Under the pieces are notes generated by a model. That model was given only the letters and a program-made list of their open reading frames with translations. It was not told where the DNA came from and did not search any database. Shown piece by piece: positions 21,109 through 30,708 of a DNA stretch of 60,000 nucleotides. Position numbers and translations under genes: made by a program. Each line of letters begins with the position of its first letter. Position 1 is the first letter of the stretch. The stretch is from Adiantum capillus-veneris (Eukaryota; Streptophyta; Polypodiopsida; Polypodiales; Pteridaceae). Where the stretch lies: positions 21,198,577 through 21,258,576 of the forward strand of contig CM043946.1 of NCBI GenBank assembly GCA_014529385.2, read 5' to 3'.

Positions 21109-22449
21109 ACACACACGTGTACAGGTCGGTTAGAGTTTTGGTTTGTAGTTCGTACTCCCAGTTCTCATTTAAGATGCTCCATCTAGGATTGAGGTGCTAG
21201 GGGTGTCCTTTGAGCTAGATGCAATGCTGCTTTCTAGGGGTTGGACCTTAGTGGTTGCTAAGTCAGGAGCACTCGATTGCTCTCCTAGCAAAGATATTGA
21301 CATAGGAACTTTTGATTTTAACTCTCTTTGTGCTCCACCTTGCATAAGCTCTGGACTTCCTTATCCCTAGCCGCAATGATATATTGCTCAACCTCTTGCA
21401 CTTCAGCAAGGCTTCTACCATCGATAATATGACCTCGGAGGGGAATAGCTCTGAAGAGTCAGGTGGTCCAGTGAATGAAGTATTCACATGAACATTCTCT
21501 AAGGGCATAGGGTCTATGTTGGTCATGAATGGAGAATTTACTTCCCCACCCCCCTCATTTACATCATTAGCTCCATGTTCAGAGCGAGTGGCTCTACTAA
21601 AGGTTTCCTTCAAGAGGCTAAGCACGCTCGGCCCGGACCGCGGGCCCATGGCATGCATGTCTGGACTTGAGCTATCGAGATTAGGCATTGGGAAACCCTC
21701 CATGACGTCGTAGTCAGAGGAAGAGTCACTAGATGCTATGTTCGGGTCTTGGTTTGTACTACCTTGGGTCCCCATCGAGGGCCCAGAACCTAAGGTAGGT
21801 GGATAATGAGAACTCGTGTCAGTTGAAATTCTCTCTAGTTGCTCCGTCTCTAGCACATGACCAGAGCGCAGATGCATGTGCCTTTGGCACCCTACAACCG
21901 TCGGCAAATAACCTCGAAGGTTAACCCCTTACTTTTTTAGGTGTCTGTTTTCACTTGTTTCTTTTTTTAATGTTTTTTAATGATCGTTTTTTTGATTAAA
22001 GTGTGTGATAGCTCGAAACGAGAGTATCACTCAGAGGGTCGCAGTGTGCTCTACAACACAATGTTTGGTCACCTGAAGCTCCGTTGGTCCTCAAAAAAGA
22101 CTATTTTTAGCTACATATGAAGCTAAAATACGTAATTTTAAAGGACGACTGAGGCGTGAGCCTGAGCGTGATCTTGGGCGTGGGTCTGGGCTTGGGTCTA
22201 AGAGATATTCCCGATCCGGGTCCTACCTTTCATTTCTTTTTTTTTAATTCTTTAAAAAAAAAAAGGATAAAGTCGCTGCGGCCTGCGCGAGAGCACACAC
22301 ACACTCTACCTACCTACTTACAACTAATACACCTACTGTTACACACTAACACACTTCATTATCTCTCACATATCTACTTCCTACTTACTGTACTTTGCAT
22401 TACATAGAACTAACAACCTTAATACTAATTCCTTATGACAGAGAAAACA
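21109..22449 (-). repeat. Inverted 5' segment of Ty3 element A
   Basis: This segment is the reverse complement of element B bases of about 43200-45300, minus the 752-bp insertion found there. In B the order is leader, gag N-terminus, gag core, all on the plus strand. In A the leader plus gag N-terminus are flipped, and the gag core resumes at 22450. The sequence equivalent to B 45300-45955 is missing. The right breakpoint joins leader sequence to gag at 22449/22450 and the left one is at the poly-C run. Confidence 0.85.
21263..21907 (-). CDS. Gag N-terminal region of element A, inverted, open
   Basis: A 214-codon open frame on the minus strand. It matches the N-terminal part of element B's gag on the plus strand (44535-45110): HMHLRSGHVLETEQLERI near residue 10, then PMPNLDSSSPDMHAMGPRSG, KETFSRATRSEHGANDVNEG, DSSELFPSEVI and a C-terminal lysine/arginine-rich end. 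The LRSGR-like start is typical of plant Athila/Tat gag proteins. Because of the inversion it is cut off from the capsid and nucleocapsid parts and cannot produce Gag. The lack of stops where B has frameshifts may mean chance or a more recent A insertion. Confidence 0.75.
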   Translation of the reverse strand: MPTVVGCQRHMHLRSGHVLETEQLERISTDTSSHYPPTLGSGPSMGTQGSTNQDPNIASSDSSSDYDVMEGFPMPNLDSSSPDMHAMGPRSGPSVLSLLKETFSRATRSEHGANDVNEGGGEVNSPFMTNIDPMPLENVHVNTSFTGPPDSSELFPSEVILSMVEALLKCKRLSNISLRLGIRKSRAYARWSTKRVKIKSSYVNIFARRAIECS

Positions 22450-22458
22450 CAGTAACCA

Positions 22459-23403
22459 ATGTGGAACGCAAGGGCTTCCTATGCGCCAAGCCCAATGCCA
22501 ATACCTACTCCACATGTAGTCTCTGGAGCACCTCCACCCACGGTGCTTGCTCACTTAGGTGACTTGGCAACATTTGTTCAAGCTATTGGTCGATCTATTG
22601 CTGAGAATATGCATAACACTCCTGATAGAGATCCTAGAAGTAAGGCAGTACAAATAGACAAGCTCACACAAAAATTTAGTGGAGACGGGGATGTGAGAAA
22701 GCATATCAAAGTGTTTGAACAAATATGCGATTCTCTAGGAGAACACATTGACCTGTATAAGAGTAATTCTTTAATCCTAACCTTAAGTGGAAAGGCTAGG
22801 GATTGGTATAGAACCCTAAGGGTGGAAGAAAAAATGATTTACCCTACTGTTAGGAGATTGTTCTTGAAAGGATACATACGAGAGGGAGTGCTTTGGGGTG
22901 TAGCCTCTCAGCTCCAGAAAGCCCAACGAGAGGAAGGAGAGTCGGTGAGAGACTTTATTAGTCGACTGAAGCATTTGAAATCTCATTGTAATCCAAATGA
23001 GCGCTTCAACAATAACCAATTGCTTGATAGATTCATTAGGGGGTTACGACATAAGGATATCTACAATGGCCTAGTCATTAGAGGTATCACCACTTGGGAA
23101 GCAGTCACCACCAATGCATTCCAATTGGAGGATAATTTAATGATTCAAGGAGAAAGAGTGTCTGTTGAGCCTAAATCTATTAGCTCGCAAGCATCAGGGC
23201 ATCAGTCAATGACCCTAAAGTCTATTTCTAAGGAGCCAAAGATATGTGAGATGACTTTAGCAGATCTCACCAAGGCTATTAAAGAGAGTCTTAGAGACAA
23301 TCATGCTCCACAAACAATCATATGTATCCAAGAAGGGAGCAACAATGGTGCTCAGCATGCTATGGACCGCATAGTACCAGTGAATGCCCTACTTTTAGAG
23401 TAA
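22459..23403 (+). pseudogene. Element A gag, capsid domain
   Basis: An open frame of 314 codons whose ATG at 22459 is created by the inversion junction. It begins in the Pro-rich linker (SYAPSPMPIPTP), then holds the capsid domain: KFSGDGDVRKHIKVFEQICD, SLILTLSGKARDWYRTLRVEE, SVRDFISRLKHLKSHCNP, RFIRGLRHKDIYNGL. This is the retrotransposon gag family pattern (G-x-A-x-x-W-Y followed by a conserved F-I-x-x-L). Its C-terminus slips out of frame near 23320, just where the zinc knuckles start. Elements A and B are clearly the same family in this region. Confidence 0.88.
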
Positions 23404-24514
23404 AATTCAATGGCAACTGCAATGCATGTGGGAGGTATGGTCATCAAGCTAAGGATTGCATAGTGTTTAAGTGTGCGATGGCCAATAGAACAACCTTAGC
23501 ATGGACAGACACACCTGAGTGCCTGCATTGATGCCGGCCCCACCTCTTGAACAAACGTCACAACACATGGTCCCTAGTGCCCAAAATGTTGTTGAAACAA
23601 CACCCTTACCACCTCCAATTCTAGGACCGTAACCACCACATCCGAGAATCACTTTTGTGAATCAAGTGGGTTGTGAGTCATCTATTGCTTGTTTGGAAGG
23701 TTGTGAGGAAGATATGGACCCTAATATTGCCTATGGGATGGATGCTCTTGAAGAAAGTCCACAATACTACATGGATGACTATTGGGGACAATTCAAACCT
23801 GTCTATCAAGTAGCTGTTCTTGCGACAAGAAGCCAAAATATCAATTACAGTGCTAAGATACCACCTCTTCAATTCCATGAGTGTGGAGGTCCACATCATG
23901 TAGACGAGTGTCCTATTAGGCTACAAAAGAACGCCACACTAATGCAAACCAATCAAGCAAGCATGTCAACAATGCCAATACTCATGTGTAATCGATGTGG
24001 CATATATCAATTGATTGCCCAATGTCCAAATAATCCAAATGCACCGAAGATCACGCCATTAAACTTGATTGAAGTTATTGAGGAGCCATCACAAAGTACA
24101 ACCTTGGTACCGGTAAACGTACTCATAGGATCGATTCTCCAAAAACAAAATTATATTCTTGAGGAAAGAGACATGACATCCGTTGCCCAATCTCAGAAAA
24201 AGAAGAAAACACGAAGGAAGAGATCGCAAAAAGCAGTGAAGTCATACCCCAGTTCAAAGGCCAACATAGGGACTGGTGACGACCCCGCATATATGAACGA
24301 CACTGAAGAGGATTCTGATTCAGGTAAAACCATGGAGACCAAAACTACCACTAAGATAGAAACCAACAAGGAAGATCTTCATGAGCCACAATGGCCAGGA
24401 CCCAAGAAGAAGATAGGAACTTATCCAAACCCTACAGAGGAGATTGAGCGAGTCAATCAATTAAGCAGTCTGGTAGAAGATACCCAAAGGGATCTAGCAC
24501 CAGCACCTAGGTAG
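23322..24514 (+). pseudogene. Element A gag, zinc-knuckle region and linker
   Basis: Two frames are involved. The first (to 23531) has two zinc knuckles, CSACYGPHSTSECP (three residues before His) and CNACGRYGHQAKDC (a perfect CX2CX4HX4C). After a frame change near 23530-23650, the second (23657-24514) contains a third, HECGGPHHVDECP with the first Cys replaced by His, and a fourth, degenerate CNRCGIYQLIAQCP. Element B has the third intact (CYECGGPHRIVECP). A basic patch (KKKKTRRKRSQKA) and an acidic part (DDPAYMNDTEEDSDS) follow. The nucleocapsid part of Gag binds RNA; four CCHC-like boxes in one protein is more than the usual one or two. Confidence 0.82.
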
Positions 24515-24734
24515 ATCCAGATTACAAACATCCTGTTCCCTATGCAAAAACAACCTCACCAAGTCCATACACCCTTAGCCATACCTAGTGTCATCCAAGA
24601 AGAAAGTGACTTAAAGTCATGGGAAAGTGGGTGTACACACTTCTTGATGGAAATAATGTTTACAGAGGGACTACTAATCCTATAGAAGACATGGAGATCC
24701 CATCTTCCTCATGTCAAGGGATTGAAGCACAAAG

Positions 24735-25355
24735 GTGCCGTTAAACATTGCCAAATTGATTGATTTCATGTCTTCAGAACTTAGAACCACCATCATGTCC
24801 AAACTATATAAAGACCCTGAGCTAGTCTCAGCTCTTCGAGGCTTCCTCGATGGAGAACTAAAGTTTGGGCTACCACAATTTGCACAGATGGATGGAGCTG
24901 GGGAGATACCAATAGAGGAGGAACACTTAGATCCACAACCCAACCTAGACGAGAACCTTGTTATAGAAATACATGTTAACAAGTTGGGACAATACTTTGA
25001 GGGTGATAATTCCAATGCGACCATATCAATCACTACTAAGGGATTAACTGTGAAGATAATCCTTGATGGTGGCGTTGGGGTTAGCATTGTGATTAAAAAT
25101 TGATGGGAAACTATGGTAAGACCTCACCTTGCAACCACAACTATGGTAGTGAAGATGGCCAATGGGTCTATTGTTAAACCTATTGGGATGATAGAACATC
25201 TCAAGATCAAGGTCTTTGGACATAAAATAAGGATCACCTTCATTGTTATGGATTTCTCCAAACACACTATGGCATCGAAGATGATCTTAGGACGTCCTTT
25301 CATGAGGGAAGCAAAACTGGTGCATGACTGGTCTAAAAACCATGTCTACTTGTAG
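24735..25355 (+). pseudogene. Element A protease (first retropepsin domain)
   Basis: Aspartic protease that matures the polyprotein. A helical region (MSSELRTTIMSKLY) precedes the active site ILDGGVGVS with catalytic Asp at 25065; the family form is DGGAGV or DTGA. The flap-like part follows (MVVKMANGSIVKPIGM), then the conserved C-terminal MILGRPFMREA near 25284. A TGA at 25102, where element B also has TGA, interrupts the domain just after the active site. Since both copies share it, it may be old in the family. The whole block is collinear with element B 48170-48790. Confidence 0.85.
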
Positions 25356-25376
25356 TTCCAAGATTCTGTCATTCAA

Positions 25377-26522
25377 GTGGATCTTGTTACTAGTCGAGCA
25401 CATCCTCTAGGAGACAGGTTTATAATTGATCATAGATCTGACACCACAGTTCACTCGGCCCCATTGCAGTATTGTTACACGTGTAAAGCGGACACTGATG
25501 TTGGGGAAGATTCTCCTTATATGGATGTACTACCTGGGATGATTGAGTCGAACAATGTGGATTGGGTCCACCTAGCAGCAACCATAGACACTTGGGGAAA
25601 CAGGAGGACGACCTCGATAACACCTGAGGTGGATGAAATGCCACCACTCGTACCCTTAAATATGCTAGAAGCAATGCATATAGCTTCTGATGACCTACAA
25701 TATGAAAGTTTGACTGGCATTGGAACCAGTAGCGCCTCACAAGACTATAGCCCACACGATTTGGGGTCAGAATCATCAACTGAAATTGACTCTGAGGATG
25801 AAGAGTCTAAGTTAAATCTTAGTGCAAATGTGGGGAGAAACCATTCAGGGCCCAGTGGTACCCTAGATGACAATCTATCCAAGGGAACAAAAGACACAAG
25901 TAGTGATTCATCTAGTGACTCTTCACTAGAGATTGGCCATAATCGAGAATTAAACAAGAAGAGTAAGAGATATAAGAGGCAACGATATCAAGAAAATGTG
26001 CGTGCTACAATAAATGAAAAGAAATCTACCACAGAATGGCTTAATTATATAGGGGCATGTGATGCTCATCGAAAGCTGATAGATAACTGGGGTGAATACC
26101 TTCAAAGTGTTATGTGGTGTAGCCCACAACCCATTGACATCGCACAACTAGAGGCTATAGAGAAGCCAAAGTTGAGCCGTACTGTAAGGAGACGACAAAA
26201 TCGAGATTTAGCTCAACAGCAAAAGGAATCGGAAGTGAAATCACAATCCACAGGACAACAGGACTCCACAGACTTACACCCTACACTTGAACATTTCAAA
26301 TCCTATACCACACAGGAACGTAAGGTTGTGTATACAAAGTCTCAAAGAAAACCTATCAATGTGAGCAATGGAGTCTATGACGGTCCAGCGATAGTTAAGG
26401 AAATAGAGTTAGCAGACCCAGGAGAAGAGTCTAAACCTGTTTTCATTGACCAAGATCTTACCGAGACTGAGGAGTATGTACTTAAAGAACTTCTCAAGGA
26501 ATTCAGGGATATATTTGCCTAG
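25377..26522 (+). CDS. Element A protease-RT spacer, 381 codons, open
   Basis: A long uninterrupted frame between protease and RT with no domain I recognise. It has a Cys pair (YCYTCKA), two acidic or serine-rich stretches (STEIDSEDEESKLNL; DTSSDSSSDSSLEIG), a basic stretch (NKKSKRYKRQRYQEN) and a C-terminal part (VLKELLKEFRDIFA) that is the usual lead-in to a Ty3 RT. About 350 residues are thus extra compared with a compact Ty3 pol. Element B retains the first 147 codons but lacks the rest through a deletion of about 573 bases. It ends at TAG 26520-26522, with RT lead-in text continuing after it. Confidence 0.65.
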   Translation: MDLVTSRAHPLGDRFIIDHRSDTTVHSAPLQYCYTCKADTDVGEDSPYMDVLPGMIESNNVDWVHLAATIDTWGNRRTTSITPEVDEMPPLVPLNMLEAMHIASDDLQYESLTGIGTSSASQDYSPHDLGSESSTEIDSEDEESKLNLSANVGRNHSGPSGTLDDNLSKGTKDTSSDSSSDSSLEIGHNRELNKKSKRYKRQRYQENVRATINEKKSTTEWLNYIGACDAHRKLIDNWGEYLQSVMWCSPQPIDIAQLEAIEKPKLSRTVRRRQNRDLAQQQKESEVKSQSTGQQDSTDLHPTLEHFKSYTTQERKVVYTKSQRKPINVSNGVYDGPAIVKEIELADPGEESKPVFIDQDLTETEEYVLKELLKEFRDIFA

Positions 26523-27419
26523 ACATATCATGATAAGAAAGGTGTTCCACCTTCCGTGGTGCAACACACAATCCCCATGAATAGCATGGCTAAACCAGTT
26601 CAGTAACGACCCTACCCAATGAATCCTAAATATGCAAAAATCATTCAAGAAGAGATTGAAAAGCTTGTGGAATGCGGATTCATATTCCCTATTGAGCACT
26701 CAGAATGGGTGTTTCCAATAGTGATTGTGCCAAAAAATAATGGGAAACTCAGAGTGTGCGTGGATCTCAAGAAGGTCAATGTCGCCACTAGGAGGGACCA
26801 TTACCCCTTGCCATATTTTAAACATGTGCTTGAAAGATTTGCAGGGAAGGAAGCTTATAGCTTTTTAGATGGGTACTATGGCTACAATCAAATCACAATT
26901 GCGCTGGAGGACCAAGCTAAAATAGCCTTTATAGCCAAATTTGGAGTGTTCGCATTTTGTGTTATGGCTTTTGGCTTAACCAATGCCCCTGCTACCTTTC
27001 AAAGATTATTAAACACTGCTTTTAGAGAATATTTGAGGGAGTTTTGTGAAGCTTTCTTAGATGACCTTTGTGTTTATTCCTCTTGGAAAGAACATCTATC
27101 ATCCTTACAAAAAGTGTTTGAGAAGTGTAGATTGTATCGCATCTTCTTAAACCCTTTCAAATACAAATTTTGGGTTAAACATGGAGTTATTTTAGGACAT
27201 ATAATGTCCAAAAATGGGATTTCCACATATGAGAGCAAAATTAAAGCCATTGCTGAATTGCCACCACCTACAAACTATAGAGGAGTTCAAAGGTTCATGG
27301 GACATGTTGGTTATTACCGACGGTTTATTTTAAACTTTGTCGAGATAGCTCGCCTTTGTAGAAGCTTGTTATTGAGTTCCAATGGGCTACAGAGTGTGAC
27401 CATGCTTATGAGTCATTGA
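26523..27419 (+). pseudogene. Element A reverse transcriptase
   Basis: Near-complete Ty3 RT. The motifs, in order, are: EEIEKLVECGFIFPIEHSEW, VIVPKNNGKLRVCVDLKKVN, DHYPLPYFKHVLERFAG, then the A block SFLDGYYGYNQI, MAFGLTNAPATFQRLL, and catalytic FLDDLCVYSSW with the two Asp at about 27060-27065. The thumb/connection part follows (GHIMSKNGIS, FMGHVGYYRRFI). The open frame from the ATG at 26619 is 266 codons. The upstream lead-in is cut by stops at 26520 and 26605, and the 3' end slips frame at about 27400. Active-site residues are intact, so decay is limited to a few lesions. Confidence 0.93.
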
Positions 27420-28084
27420 AAAAGACCTTGACTAGTGCTCCTATTCTACGAGTGCCTGATTGGAATGTGATTTTTCATGTGCATATTGATGCATCAAACT
27501 TTGCTATTGCGCGTGTTCTAGCTCAACCAGGAGAACATAAACTGGACTACCCCATCAGCTTTGCAAGTCGCCAGTTGAATGATGTCAAGAGAAACTACAC
27601 CACTATAGAGCAAGAAGGTTTAGGTATGATTTCTGCAGTGAAGAAATTTTGCTACTACCTTCTGGCCAACAAGTTTGTGTTCTATGTTGATCATCAAGCC
27701 TTGTTGTATCCACTAAATAAACCTTGTTCCACGAGAAGAATTACACGATGGTTGTTAATTCTCCTTGAGTTTGATTTTACCATTTTGGTGAGACCTGGTA
27801 AAATACATGTCATGGCGGATCATTTGTCTCGCATACCCAATGGTGAAGCCCCTAATGGAGTCGATGATGAGTTGCCCGATACTTCTCTATTCCTAGTCAA
27901 AACCATACCTGAATGGAGTGAGAAGATTGTGAACTTTCTAGTTAATGGTTTTTCCCCCAAAGAGCTTCATAAAGACATAGCTCGAAAACTGTTAGAAGAA
28001 TGTGAATCGTACTCTCTCATTGCAGGAACTCTCTACATGCTACGGAAGGATGATATTCTTAGACGTTGTGCCTGTGAGGATTAG
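27416..28084 (+). CDS. Element A RNase H and linker
   Basis: RNase H degrades the RNA strand of the RNA:DNA hybrid. It follows RT with a frame change and a four-base overlap. Seen are PILRVPDWNVIFHVHIDASN with catalytic Asp at about 27488, ARVLAQPGEHKLDYPISFAS, EQEGLGMISAVKKFCYYL with the catalytic Glu, and FYVDHQALL with the next Asp. ADHLSRIPNGE closes the domain as in other Ty3 elements. The remaining 70 residues form the tether to integrase, ending at TAG 28082. No second (archaeal-type) RNase H, as known from the Tat lineage, is visible. Confidence 0.88.
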   Translation: MKKTLTSAPILRVPDWNVIFHVHIDASNFAIARVLAQPGEHKLDYPISFASRQLNDVKRNYTTIEQEGLGMISAVKKFCYYLLANKFVFYVDHQALLYPLNKPCSTRRITRWLLILLEFDFTILVRPGKIHVMADHLSRIPNGEAPNGVDDELPDTSLFLVKTIPEWSEKIVNFLVNGFSPKELHKDIARKLLEECESYSLIAGTLYMLRKDDILRRCACED

Positions 28085-29157
28085 CATTTATACATACTGC
28101 AAGAAGACCACATGGGTATAGCCGGAGGACATTTATCAGGGGAACCAACAGCTAGAAAGGTGTTGCAATTAGATTATTGGTGGCCAACCTTATTTAAGGA
28201 TGCATTACTTTTTGGAAAAGGATGTGATGAATGCCAACGTTACAAGATCACACAATGAAAGGATAGGATGCCCTTACATCCTATTAAAGTGGCTCAACCA
28301 TTTGAAAAATGGGGTTGGACTTTGTAGGCCCAATTAGTACAACAGCTCGTAGCACTCAATCTCGATATATTATCGTTTCCACTGACTATGTGACGAAGTG
28401 GGCAGAAGCCAGGGCGACACGTGAGGGGGATGCAAGGTCAACTACCAAGTTTCTCTTTGATAACATTATTACAAGATTTGGTTGTCCCTTTGAGATTGCG
28501 AGTGGCAATGATACTCATTTTATAAATGGAGTAATAAAAGAACTCACTACCAACTTTATGATAGCTCACCATAAGTCCACACCTTATTATCCACAAGAAA
28601 ATGGCCAAGCTGAGAGCACCAACAAGACGTTAATCTCTATCTTGACCAAAACACTGGAAGCTCATCGCACATATTGGGATTTAAAGCTTACATCAGCTCT
28701 ATGGGATTATCGTACTGCATACAAAGTTTCCATTAACTGCACACCATTTAAGATGGTGTATGGCAAAGAAGCAGTTATGCCATGGGAGTTTGTCATTCCT
28801 AGTCTTCAAGTAGCTTCTCAAGAAGTTTGGGATGGTAACACCTTAGTTGAGCGATTATATATCCTTGAAAGGCTAGATGAAGAGAGGAAATTATCTGTGC
28901 AAAATACACTTGTGGAGAAAGATAGGAGGAAGAAATGGTTTGACCGTCATCTAAAGAACAAAGATATCAACATTGGTGATAAATTCCTTATGTATGGAGT
29001 GCGTAACAGAAAGAAAAAGTTGAAATATGCGGGAAAAGGACCACATGAGTATGTGAGATCACCCCACAAGGAACCATTCGTGTGGAGACTCTTGATGGAG
29101 TTGAAACCATTAGATTCCTCAATGGGAGAAAATTTAAAAGGTACTATGATCCTTTAA
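28085..29157 (+). pseudogene. Element A integrase
   Basis: The integrase zinc domain spans 28090-28250 (HMGIAGGHLSG, WWPTLF, CDECQ), then TGA 28257. The catalytic core has Asp in GLDFVGPIS (28318), a second Asp in SGNDTHFINGV (about 28509) and Glu in NGQAESTNKTL (about 28612). All three DDE residues are present, unlike in the two other Ty3 integrases of this window. The C-terminal GPF/Y-type module reads YAGKGPHEYV near 29030, after which the frame shifts by one into ETLDGVETIRFLNGRKFKRYYD. Only two stops and a frameshift disable it. Confidence 0.9.
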
Positions 29158-29850
29158 GCCAAGAGGGGCTACGTGCCATCCATACAAAAAAGGCAAGCAA
29201 GGCACAAACAGAATTGAAGAAGATACAAGCTCAAGCTGAGGCTAAGGAGCGACAACAACGCATAAGACAAAAACGAGAGGCTAACCTTGGAGTCAGACTT
29301 GCATTCCACGTGGAAATCGACGAGGATAGGTTGGACTACAACACACCTCTACGATACCCTATTGAGCTAAACAACACCTATGGAAAAGTGCTATATAACG
29401 CCTTATTGGACACGTGTGCTAAATATAATCTGCTATCATATGGGGTGTGGTGTTAGTTAGGGAAGCCACCTCTATCTGAGAGTATTATCCAAGTCAAGGG
29501 TGTCAACAAGAAACTTCCATTTTTGGAATCTGGCACACTTCTGTCAGTTTTGACAATGGGGTTGTAGCTCAAGACTTTTTGGTCATGCCTGTTGGAACCT
29601 AGGATGCACGTGGATGATAGCGACCAAATGCACTATTAATTGGGAGACAGGGGGTGTCACAACACAGAAACCAGCTCTTAGCCCTGCCACGCAAGCCATA
29701 GTCCCTGAGATATTGCCTCTTAAGGAAATAAAACCCAAAACATTGAATTTCCAAGAGGTTGAAACATATGTCCCCATAGCCCAACTCTCTAGAGCTTCAA
29801 CTGATGCAATTGAAATAAAGCTTGAAATAAAACAAGTGGGTCCCTAAAGC
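29082..29850 (+). pseudogene. Integrase tail fused to a second retropepsin-like domain
   Basis: One open frame (29082-29456) carries the integrase end (FLNGRKFKRYYDPLSQEG), a Lys/Gln-rich helix (AQTELKKIQAQAEAKERQQ) and then a retropepsin start: YNALLDTCAKYNLLSYGVW, with Asp at 29409 in an LDTxA motif where Cys replaces the expected Gly. After TAG 29454 the sequence goes on as LGKPPLSESIIQVKGVNKK, a frame change, then VSFDNGVVAQDFLVMPVGT, and WMIATKCTINWE near 29611. The order active-site loop, flap-like middle, LVM strand and W-M-x-x-T-K-C-x-I-x-W end is that of the aspartic protease fold. The first protease of this element lies between gag and RT at 24735-25355, so this would be a second one, downstream of integrase. 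Role unknown. Confidence 0.7.
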
Positions 29851-30462
29851 TTCTTTAGCAATCATAGCCATTGCTAAAAGACAGGAGCTTGGTAAGAGAT
29901 GTTCCATTCACCCCAAGAAATGTTGCACTGGATTCCTAAAAAACTATTGGAAGCCCAAGGCTACTATAAAGGAAATGATCAAATCTGGGTGTCAAAATGT
30001 AAATTGTGCTCTTACTTGTCACCGGACCCATGTGAGCTCAATCCTGTGGCTCCAAAACAAATTGAAGATCGCGGAAAGGAAAAAATCAAGAAATGCTAAA
30101 CACCTACTCCAGAGCTAGTTTGGGTACGAAAGAAAGAACGACTTGTTCCACCTAGCTCAGGAACAGGGAAATCAAATGAAGCTTCTTACTCTTCATGTAG
30201 TTCCTATACGAAACTAGAATCTTTGACACAATCTCCACCTACCATTGTACATATTCATATAAGCAAGAAAGAGTTTGCACCTCCTGTTGTAAGTTCACCA
30301 CCTACAACAATGTTGCATATAAAATCATGGAAGAGTACCTTACCACCCTTGCAGTTAGATGAAACGCATAGGGCGGTCAAAAACTATTGGTTAAAGCCTT
30401 CACCTATAACAACTTGGAACAACTGGTTTCAAAGGGTGACAACATCATTCCAAAAGGTATGA
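29851..30462 (+). pseudogene. Distal coding remnant of element A
   Basis: Broken frames continue the polyprotein: SPQEMLHWIPKKLLEAQGYY, a Cys pair in WVSKCKLCSYLSPDPCEL, then a Lys-rich and Pro-rich part. It ends with AFTYNNLEQLVSKGDNIIPKG near 30390-30455. I do not recognise a domain. It is kept separate because the reading frame is repeatedly interrupted. Confidence 0.45.
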
Positions 30463-30708
30463 TCTACCCAAGGAAGGGGGGAGTATTTGCAGACATCCAT
30501 CATTCACTTGCTTCCCTCTCAACCTTCCTCCCTGACCTCTTAATCTACATCTTAGGGAATGTATATATAAAGCCTTATACTCACAAAAACAAGATAAAAA
30601 AGTAAAAGAGAAAGAGCCATAACACAAAATCATAAAAACACATTATGCACAAGAACACGACCCTTGTAATATTTTCACTCTAGCCATCATCTATTTGCGT
30701 GTACAGAT
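30463..30708 (+). promoter_or_regulatory. Purine tract and TATA-bearing region before the distal ORF
   Basis: A purine-rich run (AAGGAAGGGGGGAG, about 30469-30482) is followed by 80 bases of pyrimidine-rich DNA, then TATATATAAAGCC at about 30560, and an A-rich stretch leading to the ATG at 30709. The purine tract plus TATA layout imitates a polypurine tract with LTR promoter, but this block does not match the true LTRs at 32512 or 42460. It could be an internal promoter for the downstream ORF or an LTR scrap from another family. Confidence 0.4.
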
